Shown here piece after piece: positions 20,741 to 29,405 of a stretch of 64,000 nucleotides of DNA. The DNA lies in contig CAVSRJ010000004.1 of assembly GCA_963730375.1 (NCBI GenBank), forward strand, positions 124,001 to 188,000. The letters are read 5' to 3'. Under the pieces are notes generated by a model. It searched no databases. It was not told the DNA's origin and saw only the letters and a program-made list of their open reading frames with translations. Both the position numbers and the translations under genes were made by a program. This DNA is from UBA6224 sp963730375 (GTDB lineage: Bacteria > Patescibacteriota > Saccharimonadia > Saccharimonadales > UBA4665). Each line of letters begins with the position of its first letter. Within the stretch, counting starts at the first letter, position 1.

Positions 20741-20839
20741 ATGGGAACATATAGACTCGATCATATTACCCACGAGTTAGAACACATCGAACGGGTGCGA
20801 CTCCGGAGATTCCGCTATAAAATGCAACGTAAAAACTGA
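20741..20839 (+). CDS. Possible 32-residue basic peptide
   Basis: ATG to TGA, reading MGTYRLDHITHELEHIERVR then a very basic end (RLRRFRYKMQRKN). AGGGAGTG lies about 10 nt upstream. Amphipathic and cationic, no family recognised. It falls between the LCP gene and the Crp/Fnr gene and could be noise. Confidence 0.3.
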   Translation: MGTYRLDHITHELEHIERVRLRRFRYKMQRKN

Positions 20840-20876
20840 TGGATTCGTACGCAAAAGCGTGTACACTTGGAATACT

Positions 20877-21560
20877 ATGAGAACTGATGACGAGACATTC
20901 GACCGCTTTTTGGAACGATACAGCACCAAGCGCTATTCGAAGGGTGAGATTATTGTATTTCAGGGCGAGGCGCCACGAAGCGCATTTGTCGTAAAAGTAG
21001 GCGTCGTCAAGGCCTACAACTTAAGCGTGCAGGGAGATGAAAAGCCAGTCAGTTTCTATACCGAGCACGAAGTCTTCCCCACCCCCTGGGCGTTTGGTAA
21101 AGCACCGAATGCATATTTTTATTATGAAGCCTTTACAGATGTGGAACTATACTCACTACCAAGAGATGATTATTTGCATTATGTGAGCCACAATCCGGCC
21201 TATGCGCTCGATGTTTTGAATCATTATGTAGTTGATTACCTCGGCAACGCAATGCGACTGAACGCCCTCCAGCATTCCAGAGCCAGTGACAAATTGATTT
21301 ATACTCTGCACTATCTTACCTTGACTCACGGTAAGACGGTCGCGCCTGGTCAGAGTGAAATTACACTCAGCCTAACTCACCAAGATTTTGCTAATCTCAC
21401 TGGTCTCACGAGAGAGACTGCGGCTACCGAGCTTAACAAGCTCAAGACGTCCGGTGTGATATCCTACGGCAAACACACACCCTACCAGGTGCATCTCGCT
21501 AAACTACAGGCTGCCATCAACGATCAATTCATCGCAGATGTCCAAATGAGCCTTGATTAA
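20877..21560 (+). CDS. Crp/Fnr family transcription regulator
   Basis: 227 residues. N-terminal cyclic-nucleotide-binding-like barrel (YSKGEIIVFQGEAPRSAFVVKVGVV), a long dimer helix (about 105-140) and a C-terminal winged helix-turn-helix (LTHQDFANLTGLTRETAATELNKLKTSGVI). There is no N-terminal cysteine cluster, so not an oxygen-sensing Fe-S FNR, and the cAMP-contact Arg/Ser pair is not obvious; the effector is unknown. ATG 20877 or, in frame, 20859 could be used. Confidence 0.85.
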   Translation: MRTDDETFDRFLERYSTKRYSKGEIIVFQGEAPRSAFVVKVGVVKAYNLSVQGDEKPVSFYTEHEVFPTPWAFGKAPNAYFYYEAFTDVELYSLPRDDYLHYVSHNPAYALDVLNHYVVDYLGNAMRLNALQHSRASDKLIYTLHYLTLTHGKTVAPGQSEITLSLTHQDFANLTGLTRETAATELNKLKTSGVISYGKHTPYQVHLAKLQAAINDQFIADVQMSLD

Positions 21561-21962
21561 CTAATTGGTCTGAGGCTCTGCTTTTGTGTCTTTGTTGCCT
21601 TTTTTAAGTGCTTCGTTGACCACATGCGATAGATTCTGCGGGGCTGTCCACGACTTGATTATGCAGCGGTGAGCGCCGAGCTTATACGCCTCATTGACCT
21701 CGGGAGAGTTTTCCATGTTCGTAAAGATGAGAACTTTAACTTTTGCATGCTCGGTGAGGTCGTAATTTTTTAAGAAGTCCAATCCGCCCATAATAGGCAT
21801 AAGCAAATCAAGCAGAATCAGGTCTGGCGTAGTGGATTGGACAGCCTTCAGTGCTTCTTGACCGTTAAACGCTGACTGGACCTCGTGACCCTCTTTTTTA
21901 AGAATCATCTGGTAGGCCTGGTTAAGGTCTTTGTCGTCTTCCACTATTAATATTGATGCCAT
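21561..21962 (-). CDS. Receiver-only response regulator
   Basis: 133 residues. Acidic pocket ED (8-10), phospho-acceptor D52 in LLDLLMP, Thr in IFTNME, and Lys in CIIKSW. No DNA-binding or enzymatic output domain follows; the chain ends in a short polar tail. It lies downstream of the histidine kinase cluster on the same strand and presumably acts by protein-protein contact. Its 3' end abuts the Crp/Fnr gene, which ends at 21560. Confidence 0.9.
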   Translation of the reverse strand: MASILIVEDDKDLNQAYQMILKKEGHEVQSAFNGQEALKAVQSTTPDLILLDLLMPIMGGLDFLKNYDLTEHAKVKVLIFTNMENSPEVNEAYKLGAHRCIIKSWTAPQNLSHVVNEALKKGNKDTKAEPQTN

Positions 21963-22048
21963 CTACACCTCATCTGTCGTTATTGGTTCGTTACTGTACT
22001 AGTTGTACCATATAGCATGTGCGCAACAGTGGGATTTTTTACAGCGCA

Positions 22049-23242
22049 CTAGCTAACTTCAAGTTTAGGGCCTGTAACGCTAGTTTTGGTATCCTGTTCA
22101 TATTGAAGTGGCAGTTTGACATGAAATGTCGTGCCCTTGTTTTCTTCACTCTCAAAGTGAATTGTTCCGCCCAGGGCTTCAATTATCCCCTTCACTAAGT
22201 ATAGTCCCAATCCCGTCCCAGTCGTTTCTCGTCTGACGACATTCTGCGCTCGGTAAAACTTGGTAAATATCTGTTCTTTGGCATTTTTCGGTATGCCCAT
22301 GCCATTGTCCTCAATACTGATTCGGACGGACTTTTTCCGAGGGGTAATCGTCAGGGTAATCTGTCCGCCCTCGGGCGTGTATTTTATAGAGTTGCTGACC
22401 AGATTGTTGAGCACTTCTTTGGTTAGCAAATTGTCCGCTTGGATTATTGCCGGCTTTTTTGGTGCCTTAATTATAAACGTGAGTTGTTTTGACTTGAGTG
22501 CAAGGTTAAGTTCACGAGCAATTTCTTCGGCTAGGTGATTGAGATTGACACTTTTGGGAGAAACGATAACATTGCCACTTTCGATACGGGATACATTAAG
22601 AAGCGTACTAATGAGTTCATTCATGCGATTACTGGCGGTCACAATGGTTTTGAGTGCTTTTTTCTGAGGGCTGGAAAGCTCGCCCATAAAACCATCAAGC
22701 AGCATATGAGAATAGGTCTTGATTGCCGATAGTGGGGTGCGCAATTGGTGGGAAGCCAGCGAGATAAAATCGCTTTTCATGCGGTCTATTTCGTATTCTT
22801 GGCTAACATCTCGAAATATCGCGATAGCACCGATGGGTTGGCCGCTGAGCATGAGTGGTGATACGGTACTCGAGACTGGCAAGAGAGACTTGTCACTAAG
22901 CTGATACAATGATTTTTGTGTCACGGGCTTGCCCGTCAGAAAAGCCTGGCTAATAGATCTATCAATCAGTTCGATAGCACTGCCATCCTCGTGAAACGCC
23001 TTGATTATCCGGGGAAACCATTTCCCAATGACTTGCTCTTCTTTGTAGCCCAATATGGTTAACGCCACACGATTAACTTTAGTGATATGTCCGAACTCAT
23101 CGGTGGCAATTGCGCCATCGCCTATACTGTTAAATAAAGCCTCTGCTTGTGCATAGGCTTCCACCGCGGATTGCAGAGTTGTTTCTGGGCTCAAGCCGGC
23201 TAAGTCGAGCATAGACGGCCGAGATTTATTGTTAGCCGTCAT
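22049..23242 (-). CDS. Soluble PAS histidine kinase
   Basis: 397 residues, no membrane segment. PAS domain about 35-150 (SIGDGAIATDEFGHITKVNR), HisKA with H165 in SLASHQLRTPLSA, HATPase with N (LVSNSIKYTPEGG), DNGMGIP and GTGLGLYLVKG. ATG 23242 overlaps the previous gene's stop by 11 nt, so the two are coupled. A longer frame to 23293 lies inside that gene. Its natural partners are the two receiver-only regulators beside it. Confidence 0.9.
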   Translation of the reverse strand: MTANNKSRPSMLDLAGLSPETTLQSAVEAYAQAEALFNSIGDGAIATDEFGHITKVNRVALTILGYKEEQVIGKWFPRIIKAFHEDGSAIELIDRSISQAFLTGKPVTQKSLYQLSDKSLLPVSSTVSPLMLSGQPIGAIAIFRDVSQEYEIDRMKSDFISLASHQLRTPLSAIKTYSHMLLDGFMGELSSPQKKALKTIVTASNRMNELISTLLNVSRIESGNVIVSPKSVNLNHLAEEIARELNLALKSKQLTFIIKAPKKPAIIQADNLLTKEVLNNLVSNSIKYTPEGGQITLTITPRKKSVRISIEDNGMGIPKNAKEQIFTKFYRAQNVVRRETTGTGLGLYLVKGIIEALGGTIHFESEENKGTTFHVKLPLQYEQDTKTSVTGPKLEVS

Positions 23243-23501
23243 TAGTTGTACCCTTCCCCGCGACCTGTCGAAGGCGATGTATATATTCCTCAACCACCGA
23301 ACTATCTTCGGTCAAGAACGATACTGAAATTCGTATCCACTCAAGTAAGGTATAGATGTCGTGTGGTTTTAGTTGTTCGGGAGATTTATCCAGGTGGCTA
23401 CGGATTTGTCGCTCGAGGAATCGTTCGGTGGCTGGCCCCAGATACTCCCTACTGATAGCGACTACCTCGACATAGGTCTGAGAAGGTGTTTTCTCTGCCA
23501 T
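23232..23501 (-). CDS. Small helical protein in a two-component cluster
   Basis: 89 residues, all-helical, charged (EYLGPATERFLERQIRSHLD; LLEWIRISVSFLTEDSSVVE). Family not recognised. It is sandwiched between the 8-TM protein (3 nt gap) and the soluble kinase (11-nt overlap), so it may link membrane sensing to the kinase; this is inference from position. Confidence 0.6.
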   Translation of the reverse strand: MAEKTPSQTYVEVVAISREYLGPATERFLERQIRSHLDKSPEQLKPHDIYTLLEWIRISVSFLTEDSSVVEEYIHRLRQVAGKGTTNDG

Positions 23502-23504
23502 GGG

Positions 23505-24413
23505 CTACACTTCCTCTATCTTCTGTAGGCCGCGTACTCCACCGACCAAGATTACATATCCCATCGCGAGCAGGAGCAGCAAAATATAATCAACTAGTAG
23601 AACGGCATTTATTGAAAAATCACCAAGACGAGACATAAAGACCGAGTTGAGGTATTGGATGAGTATAAATGCCACAATAATGACAATGAGACCTGAAGCC
23701 AACAAATTCAGCGAACGTTTATATAAAACTCCTTTTGTAATACGTGCATGCATCGTGATGTCAAAGGCAGCTATCATGCCGGAAAACCAGGCAAATAAAT
23801 ATGGAATGACCAAAGTAGTTATCAGTAGGAAAAGCGGTAAGTGATACACATCGCTTTCGGCGTTTTGACGTAGGCGGAACACCAAAAAGCTATATATTGT
23901 AGCCGTAACGGCAAAGGTAAATACTAACAATCTGCTTGCCGATAAACTACGATATACATTTTTATTGCGGAGTAGGTACTGTGTGCCTGTTGAGATGAGA
24001 ATGAATGCTATGAGCGGAAACAGTAGCGTGACATAGTTCTGTAGGACAATAGCAACCGAGCTGAACGAATCGGATTGATCCGCCACCCAGCCTAATACCA
24101 ACGAGGCAAAAGACTGGATTACGAGCCCCCAAGATAATATCATGACACCGTCCGCAATCTTAGCGAAGGCTTTTCCTTCGCGAGCTTGAGCGATGGCTGT
24201 AGCATATTTTTGTAGTTGTCCATAAGCATAAAACGCAACGAACCATATGCCAAAAAGTGGCAATATGGTAATGAATGAAATGATGTGAGCCTGCGTTAAA
24301 CTGAGGTTATAGGCTTCACGGGTTTCGCGGCTGAGTGGTATAAGCAAACTAATCAACAGGTATAACGCCATGAGAGCCAGACAGTACTGGACTGCTTTGG
24401 TGCGTAGGTTCAT
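23505..24413 (-). CDS. Eight-helix membrane protein of a two-component cluster
   Basis: 302 residues, about eight membrane helices with short loops and no large domain. No family recognised. It is the first gene of a minus-strand operon with the 89-residue protein, the soluble PAS kinase and a receiver, so it is a candidate sensory membrane partner supplied as a separate chain. ATG 24413 (MNLRTKAV) is preferred over 24452, which adds a charged, unconserved-looking leader. Confidence 0.55.
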   Translation of the reverse strand: MNLRTKAVQYCLALMALYLLISLLIPLSRETREAYNLSLTQAHIISFITILPLFGIWFVAFYAYGQLQKYATAIAQAREGKAFAKIADGVMILSWGLVIQSFASLVLGWVADQSDSFSSVAIVLQNYVTLLFPLIAFILISTGTQYLLRNKNVYRSLSASRLLVFTFAVTATIYSFLVFRLRQNAESDVYHLPLFLLITTLVIPYLFAWFSGMIAAFDITMHARITKGVLYKRSLNLLASGLIVIIVAFILIQYLNSVFMSRLGDFSINAVLLVDYILLLLLAMGYVILVGGVRGLQKIEEV

Positions 24414-24566
24414 GTCGGGCTCGCTCCTCCTGTGTCTGATATCAGTATACACCGCTACGATGTATGCTACGCACGAAGATTGCTATTTACTGTATGAAAT
24501 TTTACGAATTAACTTGAATCTTAAGGAAATCCGAAAGACAGCTACCAAATGCAGTACAATACAGCT

Positions 24567-24995
24567 ATGAATGACACTAATGACTATGGTTCGTGGGCGA
24601 AAATATTAATCGTAGAAGATAACGTCGATTTGGCAACAATGTACCAGCGACGAATGGAAACGATTGGATATATAACATTTGTTGCGCATGAAGGTAACGA
24701 GGCACTGCAACTGATTGAGCGGGAATTGCCGAGTTTGGTCCTGCTTGATCTCATGGTACCGGGGGTGGCTGGTGATCAGATACTGAAACAAATGCGTGAG
24801 AGTGACTGGGGCAAAGATATCCGTGTCCTGATTATCTCGAATCTTAACGAAGAAGATGCGCCAGAAGGTATTCGTGAGAACGGTATCGAGGGATATGCCG
24901 TCAAGGCTAATCTGAGTAATGACCAACTCGACCACATGGTCGATGAGATCATTGATCGAGAGGATAAGTCGCGTCAAGAAAAAAGCCAGTCGTAA
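24567..24995 (+). CDS. Receiver-only response regulator
   Basis: 142 residues. ED acidic pair near 17-18, phospho-acceptor D61 in LLDLMVPG, Ser in IISNL, Lys in YAVKANL. No output domain. Divergent from the kinase operon. A TACAAT -10-like box ends 6 nt before ATG 24567, so the mRNA is probably leaderless. Confidence 0.9.
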   Translation: MNDTNDYGSWAKILIVEDNVDLATMYQRRMETIGYITFVAHEGNEALQLIERELPSLVLLDLMVPGVAGDQILKQMRESDWGKDIRVLIISNLNEEDAPEGIRENGIEGYAVKANLSNDQLDHMVDEIIDREDKSRQEKSQS

Positions 24996-25010
24996 AACTG
25001 GCACTTTTCT
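24981..25010 (+). terminator. Weak intrinsic terminator after the receiver gene
   Basis: 6-bp stem 24985-24990 / 24997-25002 followed by ACTTTTCTT. On the minus strand the same stem is followed by a T-tract and lies just past the 3' end of tRNA-Gln, so it can serve both transcripts. Confidence 0.55.
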
Positions 25011-25013
25011 TGG

Positions 25014-25085
25014 CTAGGGCGGAGGGATTCGAACCCCCGAATGCCAGGACCAAAACCTGGTGCCTTACCACTTGGCGACGCCCTA
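25014..25085 (-). tRNA. tRNA-Gln (anticodon TTG)
   Basis: Full cloverleaf on the minus strand: acceptor TAGGGCG / CGCCCTA, discriminator G, D-arm CCAAGTGGTAAGG, anticodon arm CCAGG-TTTTGGT-CCTGG, T-arm GGGGG-TTCGAAT-CCCTC (one mismatch). No CCA is encoded. The nearest good promoter is not directly upstream but ahead of a truncated copy about 180 nt away. Confidence 0.95.
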
Positions 25086-25216
25086 ATGTATGTTGATTGA
25101 AGGTGCGTAGGGTTCGAATTGGGATTCGACTCACCTTCGGCGATCCCGAAACATGCGCGATTGAAAACAAGTTTTCATCGGAAGGTTTCCTTGCGAAGTA
25201 CCGCCGGTACTTCTCA
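25086..25216 (-). repeat. Insert between truncated and complete tRNA-Gln copies
   Basis: 131 nt with no gene. It begins right after the truncated copy's T-stem GGGG and ends at the first base of the intact tRNA. It contains T-arm-like pieces in both orientations (TCGAATCCCAATTCGA near 25114-25129) and short inverted repeats (GAAGTACCGCCGGTACTTC, 25195-25213). I see it as a tRNA-targeted insertion or its remnant. Confidence 0.5.
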
Positions 25217-25267
25217 CCCCGAATGCCAGGACCAAAACCTGGTGCCTTACCACTTGGCGACGCCCTA
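25217..25267 (-). pseudogene. Truncated tRNA-Gln copy (5' 51 nt)
   Basis: The first 51 nt of tRNA-Gln repeated without a mismatch, stopping inside the 5' strand of the T-stem. A TATAAT box sits about 17 nt upstream on the minus strand (near 25285), so this copy holds the original promoter and the complete gene lies downstream of the insert. Confidence 0.8.
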
Positions 25268-25359
25268 TCGTCACGGTCATGAATTATACAAAAATTACAG
25301 CCTATTTACCAGTGAAGATTGCACTACACAGAAAATGTAGTAAAGTATAGCGACGTGTT

Positions 25360-26088
25360 ATGAAGTCAAGAAAACAAGCCGAGGCACTGCTAAATGGGGC
25401 TGAATTCAGCGAACCTGTTGACCCTAAAGTCGCAATGTATGCAAATGTTGCGCGCGTTATCGGTCCTGCTTTACAGGGTTTGACCTTCGAGCCACATGCT
25501 CGCAATTTTGATGATTTAGAAGAATGTATCGATGCCGGAACCATACTGCGATGTCGTAGACAGATTGATTCCCTGCCGGCTGAGGTTATATCAGACTACG
25601 ATGCAACTACCAGGCAATACCTCCAGTCTATCGGCGTTGCTATTAAGGATGACCCTTTCAGGAATCGTATAGAGAGTGGGGCCTACACCTTTGTTTCGCT
25701 GGAAATGAGCTTGCTTCGTACGTTGGCAGGAGCTGGTCGTGGTACTCCCCTTACTACAGCAGCAATTTACAAATCGGGTCGGGTATTGATGCCGTTTGCT
25801 ATGACTCACTTATTTCATGGGCACCGTATTCGAGACTATACCACCGAGGGAATTGTGAACAGTCAATTAAGGAGTGCAAAAATCCGTGTTTCTCCCGATG
25901 AGGGTGTAAGCTTACTGGAGCGCCCAGAACTCATGCCTTTTAGTACAAAGCCGGGAATACCGAAGCAGCCACGCATAGGTTGTCCAGTCACGTTGTTGCG
26001 CGGCGGGCTACAGGCTCTTCATATAGCGGCGGCAGATGCGGCGATAAGCGCGGGATTGTTGCAAGTTGCTCACGAAAATTCGAATTAG
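25360..26088 (+). CDS. Hypothetical protein, 242 residues
   Basis: Soluble, mixed alpha/beta; not recognised. Visible elements are DDLEECIDAGTILRCRRQID (about 48-67), a hydrophobic stretch near 146-154 (VLMPFAMTHLF) and a C-terminal GCPVTLLRGG. There are three cysteines and no clear metal motif. It stands alone between the tRNA-Gln locus and an alpha/beta hydrolase, with a weak -10 (TATAGC) 8 nt before ATG. Confidence 0.55.
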   Translation: MKSRKQAEALLNGAEFSEPVDPKVAMYANVARVIGPALQGLTFEPHARNFDDLEECIDAGTILRCRRQIDSLPAEVISDYDATTRQYLQSIGVAIKDDPFRNRIESGAYTFVSLEMSLLRTLAGAGRGTPLTTAAIYKSGRVLMPFAMTHLFHGHRIRDYTTEGIVNSQLRSAKIRVSPDEGVSLLERPELMPFSTKPGIPKQPRIGCPVTLLRGGLQALHIAAADAAISAGLLQVAHENSN

Positions 26089-26137
26089 ACTGGGGTTTTG
26101 CCGGTTAATTTTGTATACTACACAATAACCTCTAGTT

Positions 26138-27064
26138 ATGGCACGAAAGAAAAAAAACGACTCGCCGGCTGACTACATTCAGTCGATACACATCAACGGC
26201 CTCGAAGGTCGGGTATTGCACATGCCCGGTCCAAAAAAGGACTCCAGAGAGGTATTGTTCATCTATGGACATCATTCGAGCCTAGAACGTTGGTGGGGCG
26301 TTGCAAAGTTTATTAATCGTTATGCGGCCGTCACTATGCCGGACTTGCCTGGATTCGGTGGTATGGATAGTTTCTACAAGATTGGCAAAAATGGCTCTAT
26401 TGATAACCTAGCGGATTACTTAGCAGCCTACGTGAAGTTGCGGTATAAACGACGCAAGGTTGTTATCGTCGGCATGAGCCTGGGATTTGTCATAGCCACC
26501 AGAATGCTGCAGCGCTATCCTGAGCTAACCCGACGAGTTGAAATATTAGTCAGCTTTGCGGGATTTGCTCACCGTAATGATTTTACGTTTAGTCGATTAC
26601 GACGACGCATATATATGACGATGACGTACTTGTTTGAACATCGCTTGCCTGCGCTGTTTTTTCGATACGTTGTTCTACGACCAAGTTTCATAAGTCGCGC
26701 ATACCGATGGTCAGGCAATCAGAAATTCATCAATGTCTCAGAAGCCGAAATCGATGAGTTGATCCGCTTTGAAATCACTCTGTGGCATCAGAACGATGTG
26801 CGTACCTGGATGCGGACAACTCGAGAATTCCTTACGCTCGATAACTGTACCAAGCAGGTTGACCTGCCGGTATATCATGTGGGCGTCAAAGGCGACCACT
26901 ATTTTGACAATGATGTGGTCGAGCAACATATGCGCATCATCTACAACGATTTCGAACTGGTCGAGCTGTTAGATTTAGAACAACACGCACCGAGCGTGAT
27001 AGCTGACGAAAAAGCCGCTAGTGCCTTTATCCCCGTGAAGCTTCGTCGTATGCTACGTAACTAA
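26138..27064 (+). CDS. Alpha/beta hydrolase
   Basis: 308 residues. Nucleophile elbow GMSLGF (Ser about 113), acid candidate in VGVKGDHYFDN (Asp about 253), His in LEQHAPSVIAD (about 287), preceded by LPGFGGM. No signal peptide. Substrate unknown. It precedes two glycosyltransferases on the same strand, so a role in glycolipid or acyl-glycan turnover is possible. Confidence 0.75.
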   Translation: MARKKKNDSPADYIQSIHINGLEGRVLHMPGPKKDSREVLFIYGHHSSLERWWGVAKFINRYAAVTMPDLPGFGGMDSFYKIGKNGSIDNLADYLAAYVKLRYKRRKVVIVGMSLGFVIATRMLQRYPELTRRVEILVSFAGFAHRNDFTFSRLRRRIYMTMTYLFEHRLPALFFRYVVLRPSFISRAYRWSGNQKFINVSEAEIDELIRFEITLWHQNDVRTWMRTTREFLTLDNCTKQVDLPVYHVGVKGDHYFDNDVVEQHMRIIYNDFELVELLDLEQHAPSVIADEKAASAFIPVKLRRMLRN

Positions 27065-27096
27065 CCTCACAGATGGTACAATAAAACGGTATTGTT

Positions 27097-28254
27097 ATGA
27101 AAATTGGCTTAGTTTGTCCTTATAGTATGGCTCGTGGCGGCGGTGTACAAGAAATTGTCCGTGCCGTTCGTGCCGAGCTTGTCGCTCGCGGTCATGATGC
27201 CCGTATCATAACCCCTCAACCTCGTGACATTGAGGGCGTTGATACTGAAGGCATAATTTTCGTAGGAGCTGCTACTGATTTTCGTTCTCCTCTCGGGACG
27301 ACGTCAGCTGTTTCGGCTAGCATTGATAATGAGCCGCTCGAGCAGATGCTTGAGTCTGAGAAGTTTGATGTACTACATTTTCACGAGCCTTGGGTGCCGT
27401 TTTTGAGTCGGCAAATCCTGTCACGTTCCAGCAGTGTCAATGTTGCGACATTCCACGCGAAAGTTCCCGAGACTATACTCAGTCGCACAGTAGTCCGCTC
27501 GGTTACTCCTTACACAAAGAGTATTATGAAATATCTGCATGAATTGACGGCTGTTTCTGAGCCGGCAGCCGAATATGTTGGCAGCATGACCGACCAGCCT
27601 ATCAGTATTATCCCAAATGGTATTGACCTGAAGTCGTACAAAAAAGCAAAGACTAAGCAAAAACCCGGCCAGCAGAAGACAATTGTGTTTGTCGGTAGGC
27701 TCGAGCGTCGCAAAGGTGTGAAATACCTGCTTGAGGCCTATGCGTTGTTGGTCGAGCAAATGGAAGATGTCAGGCTCGTCATAATGGGAGACGGACCAGA
27801 TCGTGAAAAGCTCGAGCTATTGACTGAGGAGTTGGAGCTGCCGAACGTGTCTTTCATGGGCTATGTCGACGATAAAACAAAAAAGGAAGTATTGGCGAGT
27901 GCTGATTTATTTTGCGCTCCTGCACTCTACGGTGAAAGTTTCGGTATCGTATTATTGGAAGCGATGGCATTGGGGATTGTAACCGTTGCTGGGAACAATT
28001 CAGGCTACGCGAGCGTCATGCACGATATGGGTAATCTATCACTTGTAACACCGCAGGATTCTGTCGAGTTTGCACGACGGCTTGAGCTACTTCTTAATGA
28101 ACCAAAATTACGAAAATTGTGGACTGACTGGGCTAAGGAGTACGTGCAGCAATTTGATTATCCCCGGATTGTCGATCAATACGAGCAGCTGTATAAAGAT
28201 GCCGTTAAACGGCACGCAAAGTCGTTGCATCATGCCAAATCAAGTAGTCACTAA
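27097..28254 (+). CDS. GT4 family glycosyltransferase
   Basis: 385 residues, two Rossmann domains (GT-B). N-terminal GLVCPYSMARGGGVQEIV, donor-domain motifs VFVGRLERRKGVKYLLEAY and ESFGIVLLEAMALG (E-x7-E). It resembles PimB/PimC-type mannosyltransferases that use a nucleotide sugar to build phosphatidyl-inositol or diacylglycerol glycolipids; the exact acceptor is not readable. It overlaps the next GT gene by 23 nt. Confidence 0.88.
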   Translation: MKIGLVCPYSMARGGGVQEIVRAVRAELVARGHDARIITPQPRDIEGVDTEGIIFVGAATDFRSPLGTTSAVSASIDNEPLEQMLESEKFDVLHFHEPWVPFLSRQILSRSSSVNVATFHAKVPETILSRTVVRSVTPYTKSIMKYLHELTAVSEPAAEYVGSMTDQPISIIPNGIDLKSYKKAKTKQKPGQQKTIVFVGRLERRKGVKYLLEAYALLVEQMEDVRLVIMGDGPDREKLELLTEELELPNVSFMGYVDDKTKKEVLASADLFCAPALYGESFGIVLLEAMALGIVTVAGNNSGYASVMHDMGNLSLVTPQDSVEFARRLELLLNEPKLRKLWTDWAKEYVQQFDYPRIVDQYEQLYKDAVKRHAKSLHHAKSSSH

Positions 28255-29398
28255 GTCCCCGCATCCACTTAAAATAGGGATGGTCATAGACACCTCGCTT
28301 GATCCAACTGACGGGGTGCAACAATATGTGCTGACGCTAGGTGCGTGGCTCAGCAGTCAAGGCCACGACGTGCACTATTTGGCAGGAGAAACGCACGAAC
28401 GAACACTCAATAATCTCCATAGTCTGACCCGGAATATTACCGTCAAGTTCAATGGCAATCGCACCACAATACCCCTGTATGCTAGCCGCCGGAAACTTCG
28501 AGAATTTTTACGTGAGCAACAATTTGACGTGCTACATGTTCAGACGCCTCATCATCCTTTTTTGGCGCAACACATTATTCAAGCCGCAAACCCAGGTACG
28601 GCTGTAGTCGGAACGTTTCATATACTGCCCTATAACTGGCTTGCTCGCTACAGTACCAAAGCCCTGGGGTGGTTGTTGCGCCCCTCATTAGTTAGGATTG
28701 ACCAAATGCTGGCTGTGTCGCCTCAGGCAGCCCGTTTTGAGCAATGGGCATTTGGTAATAAGGCTGAGGTTCTGCCGAATGTACTCGAGTATGAGGTGTT
28801 CCGTAGGGCGCAACCCATGCAGCAATATGCCGACGAAGTATTGACCATTCTGTTCCTGGGTAGGCTCGTCGAGCGCAAGGGCTGTCGTTATTTACTCGAA
28901 GCAATCGCTATGCTTGATCGAGATGCACTTCCGGCATTCCGGGTTGTTATTTGCGGTAAGGGTGCGCTAAGGGTTCCACTCCAAGAATACGTCAACGAAC
29001 ATGGTCTCGATGACCTTGTGGAATTCGCTGGGTTTGTGTCGGAGGCTGACAAGCCGCGGTACTATGCGAGTGCTGATATTGCAGTCTTCCCGAGTACGGG
29101 CGGGGAAAGCTTCGGCATTGTCTTGCTGGAGGCGATGGCGTCCGGCAAAGCTGCTGTGTTAGCTGGTGACAATCCCGGCTATGCAAGCGTGATGGAACCG
29201 AGGCCAGAAGTACTGTTCAACCCGAGAGACACGGAGTTGCTGGCTGAGAAAATCAGCGCATTGTTAAACAACAAGGAGCAGCGTAATGAGATTGCTGATT
29301 GGGGCGAGGATTACAGCCAGCGGTTTGATGTCGAAATTGTAGGCCCAAAGCTCGTAGACCTGTATAATTCATTGCTTGAGCAAAAAAACATGCGATAA
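28232..29398 (+). CDS. GT4 family glycosyltransferase
   Basis: 388 residues, second GT-B enzyme of the pair: IGMVIDTSLDPTDGVQQYVL at the N-terminus, FLGRLVERKGCRYLLEAI and ESFGIVLLEAMASGKAAV near the C-terminus. ATG 28232 is inside the previous gene's last codons, giving tight coupling. The two proteins are similar and likely act in successive steps on one glycan. Confidence 0.87.
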   Translation: MPNQVVTKSPHPLKIGMVIDTSLDPTDGVQQYVLTLGAWLSSQGHDVHYLAGETHERTLNNLHSLTRNITVKFNGNRTTIPLYASRRKLREFLREQQFDVLHVQTPHHPFLAQHIIQAANPGTAVVGTFHILPYNWLARYSTKALGWLLRPSLVRIDQMLAVSPQAARFEQWAFGNKAEVLPNVLEYEVFRRAQPMQQYADEVLTILFLGRLVERKGCRYLLEAIAMLDRDALPAFRVVICGKGALRVPLQEYVNEHGLDDLVEFAGFVSEADKPRYYASADIAVFPSTGGESFGIVLLEAMASGKAAVLAGDNPGYASVMEPRPEVLFNPRDTELLAEKISALLNNKEQRNEIADWGEDYSQRFDVEIVGPKLVDLYNSLLEQKNMR

Positions 29399-29405
29399 TA
29401 CGACT

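Noticed and set aside
25086..25267. Intron in tRNA-Gln
   Set aside because: Joining the truncated 5' part to any downstream T-arm piece does not restore the CGCCCTA acceptor strand, and a complete copy follows, so duplication by insertion is simpler.
25097..25340. Small frames between tRNA-Gln and the 25360 gene
   Set aside because: They cross the truncated tRNA copy and insert; no ribosome site or conserved-looking protein.
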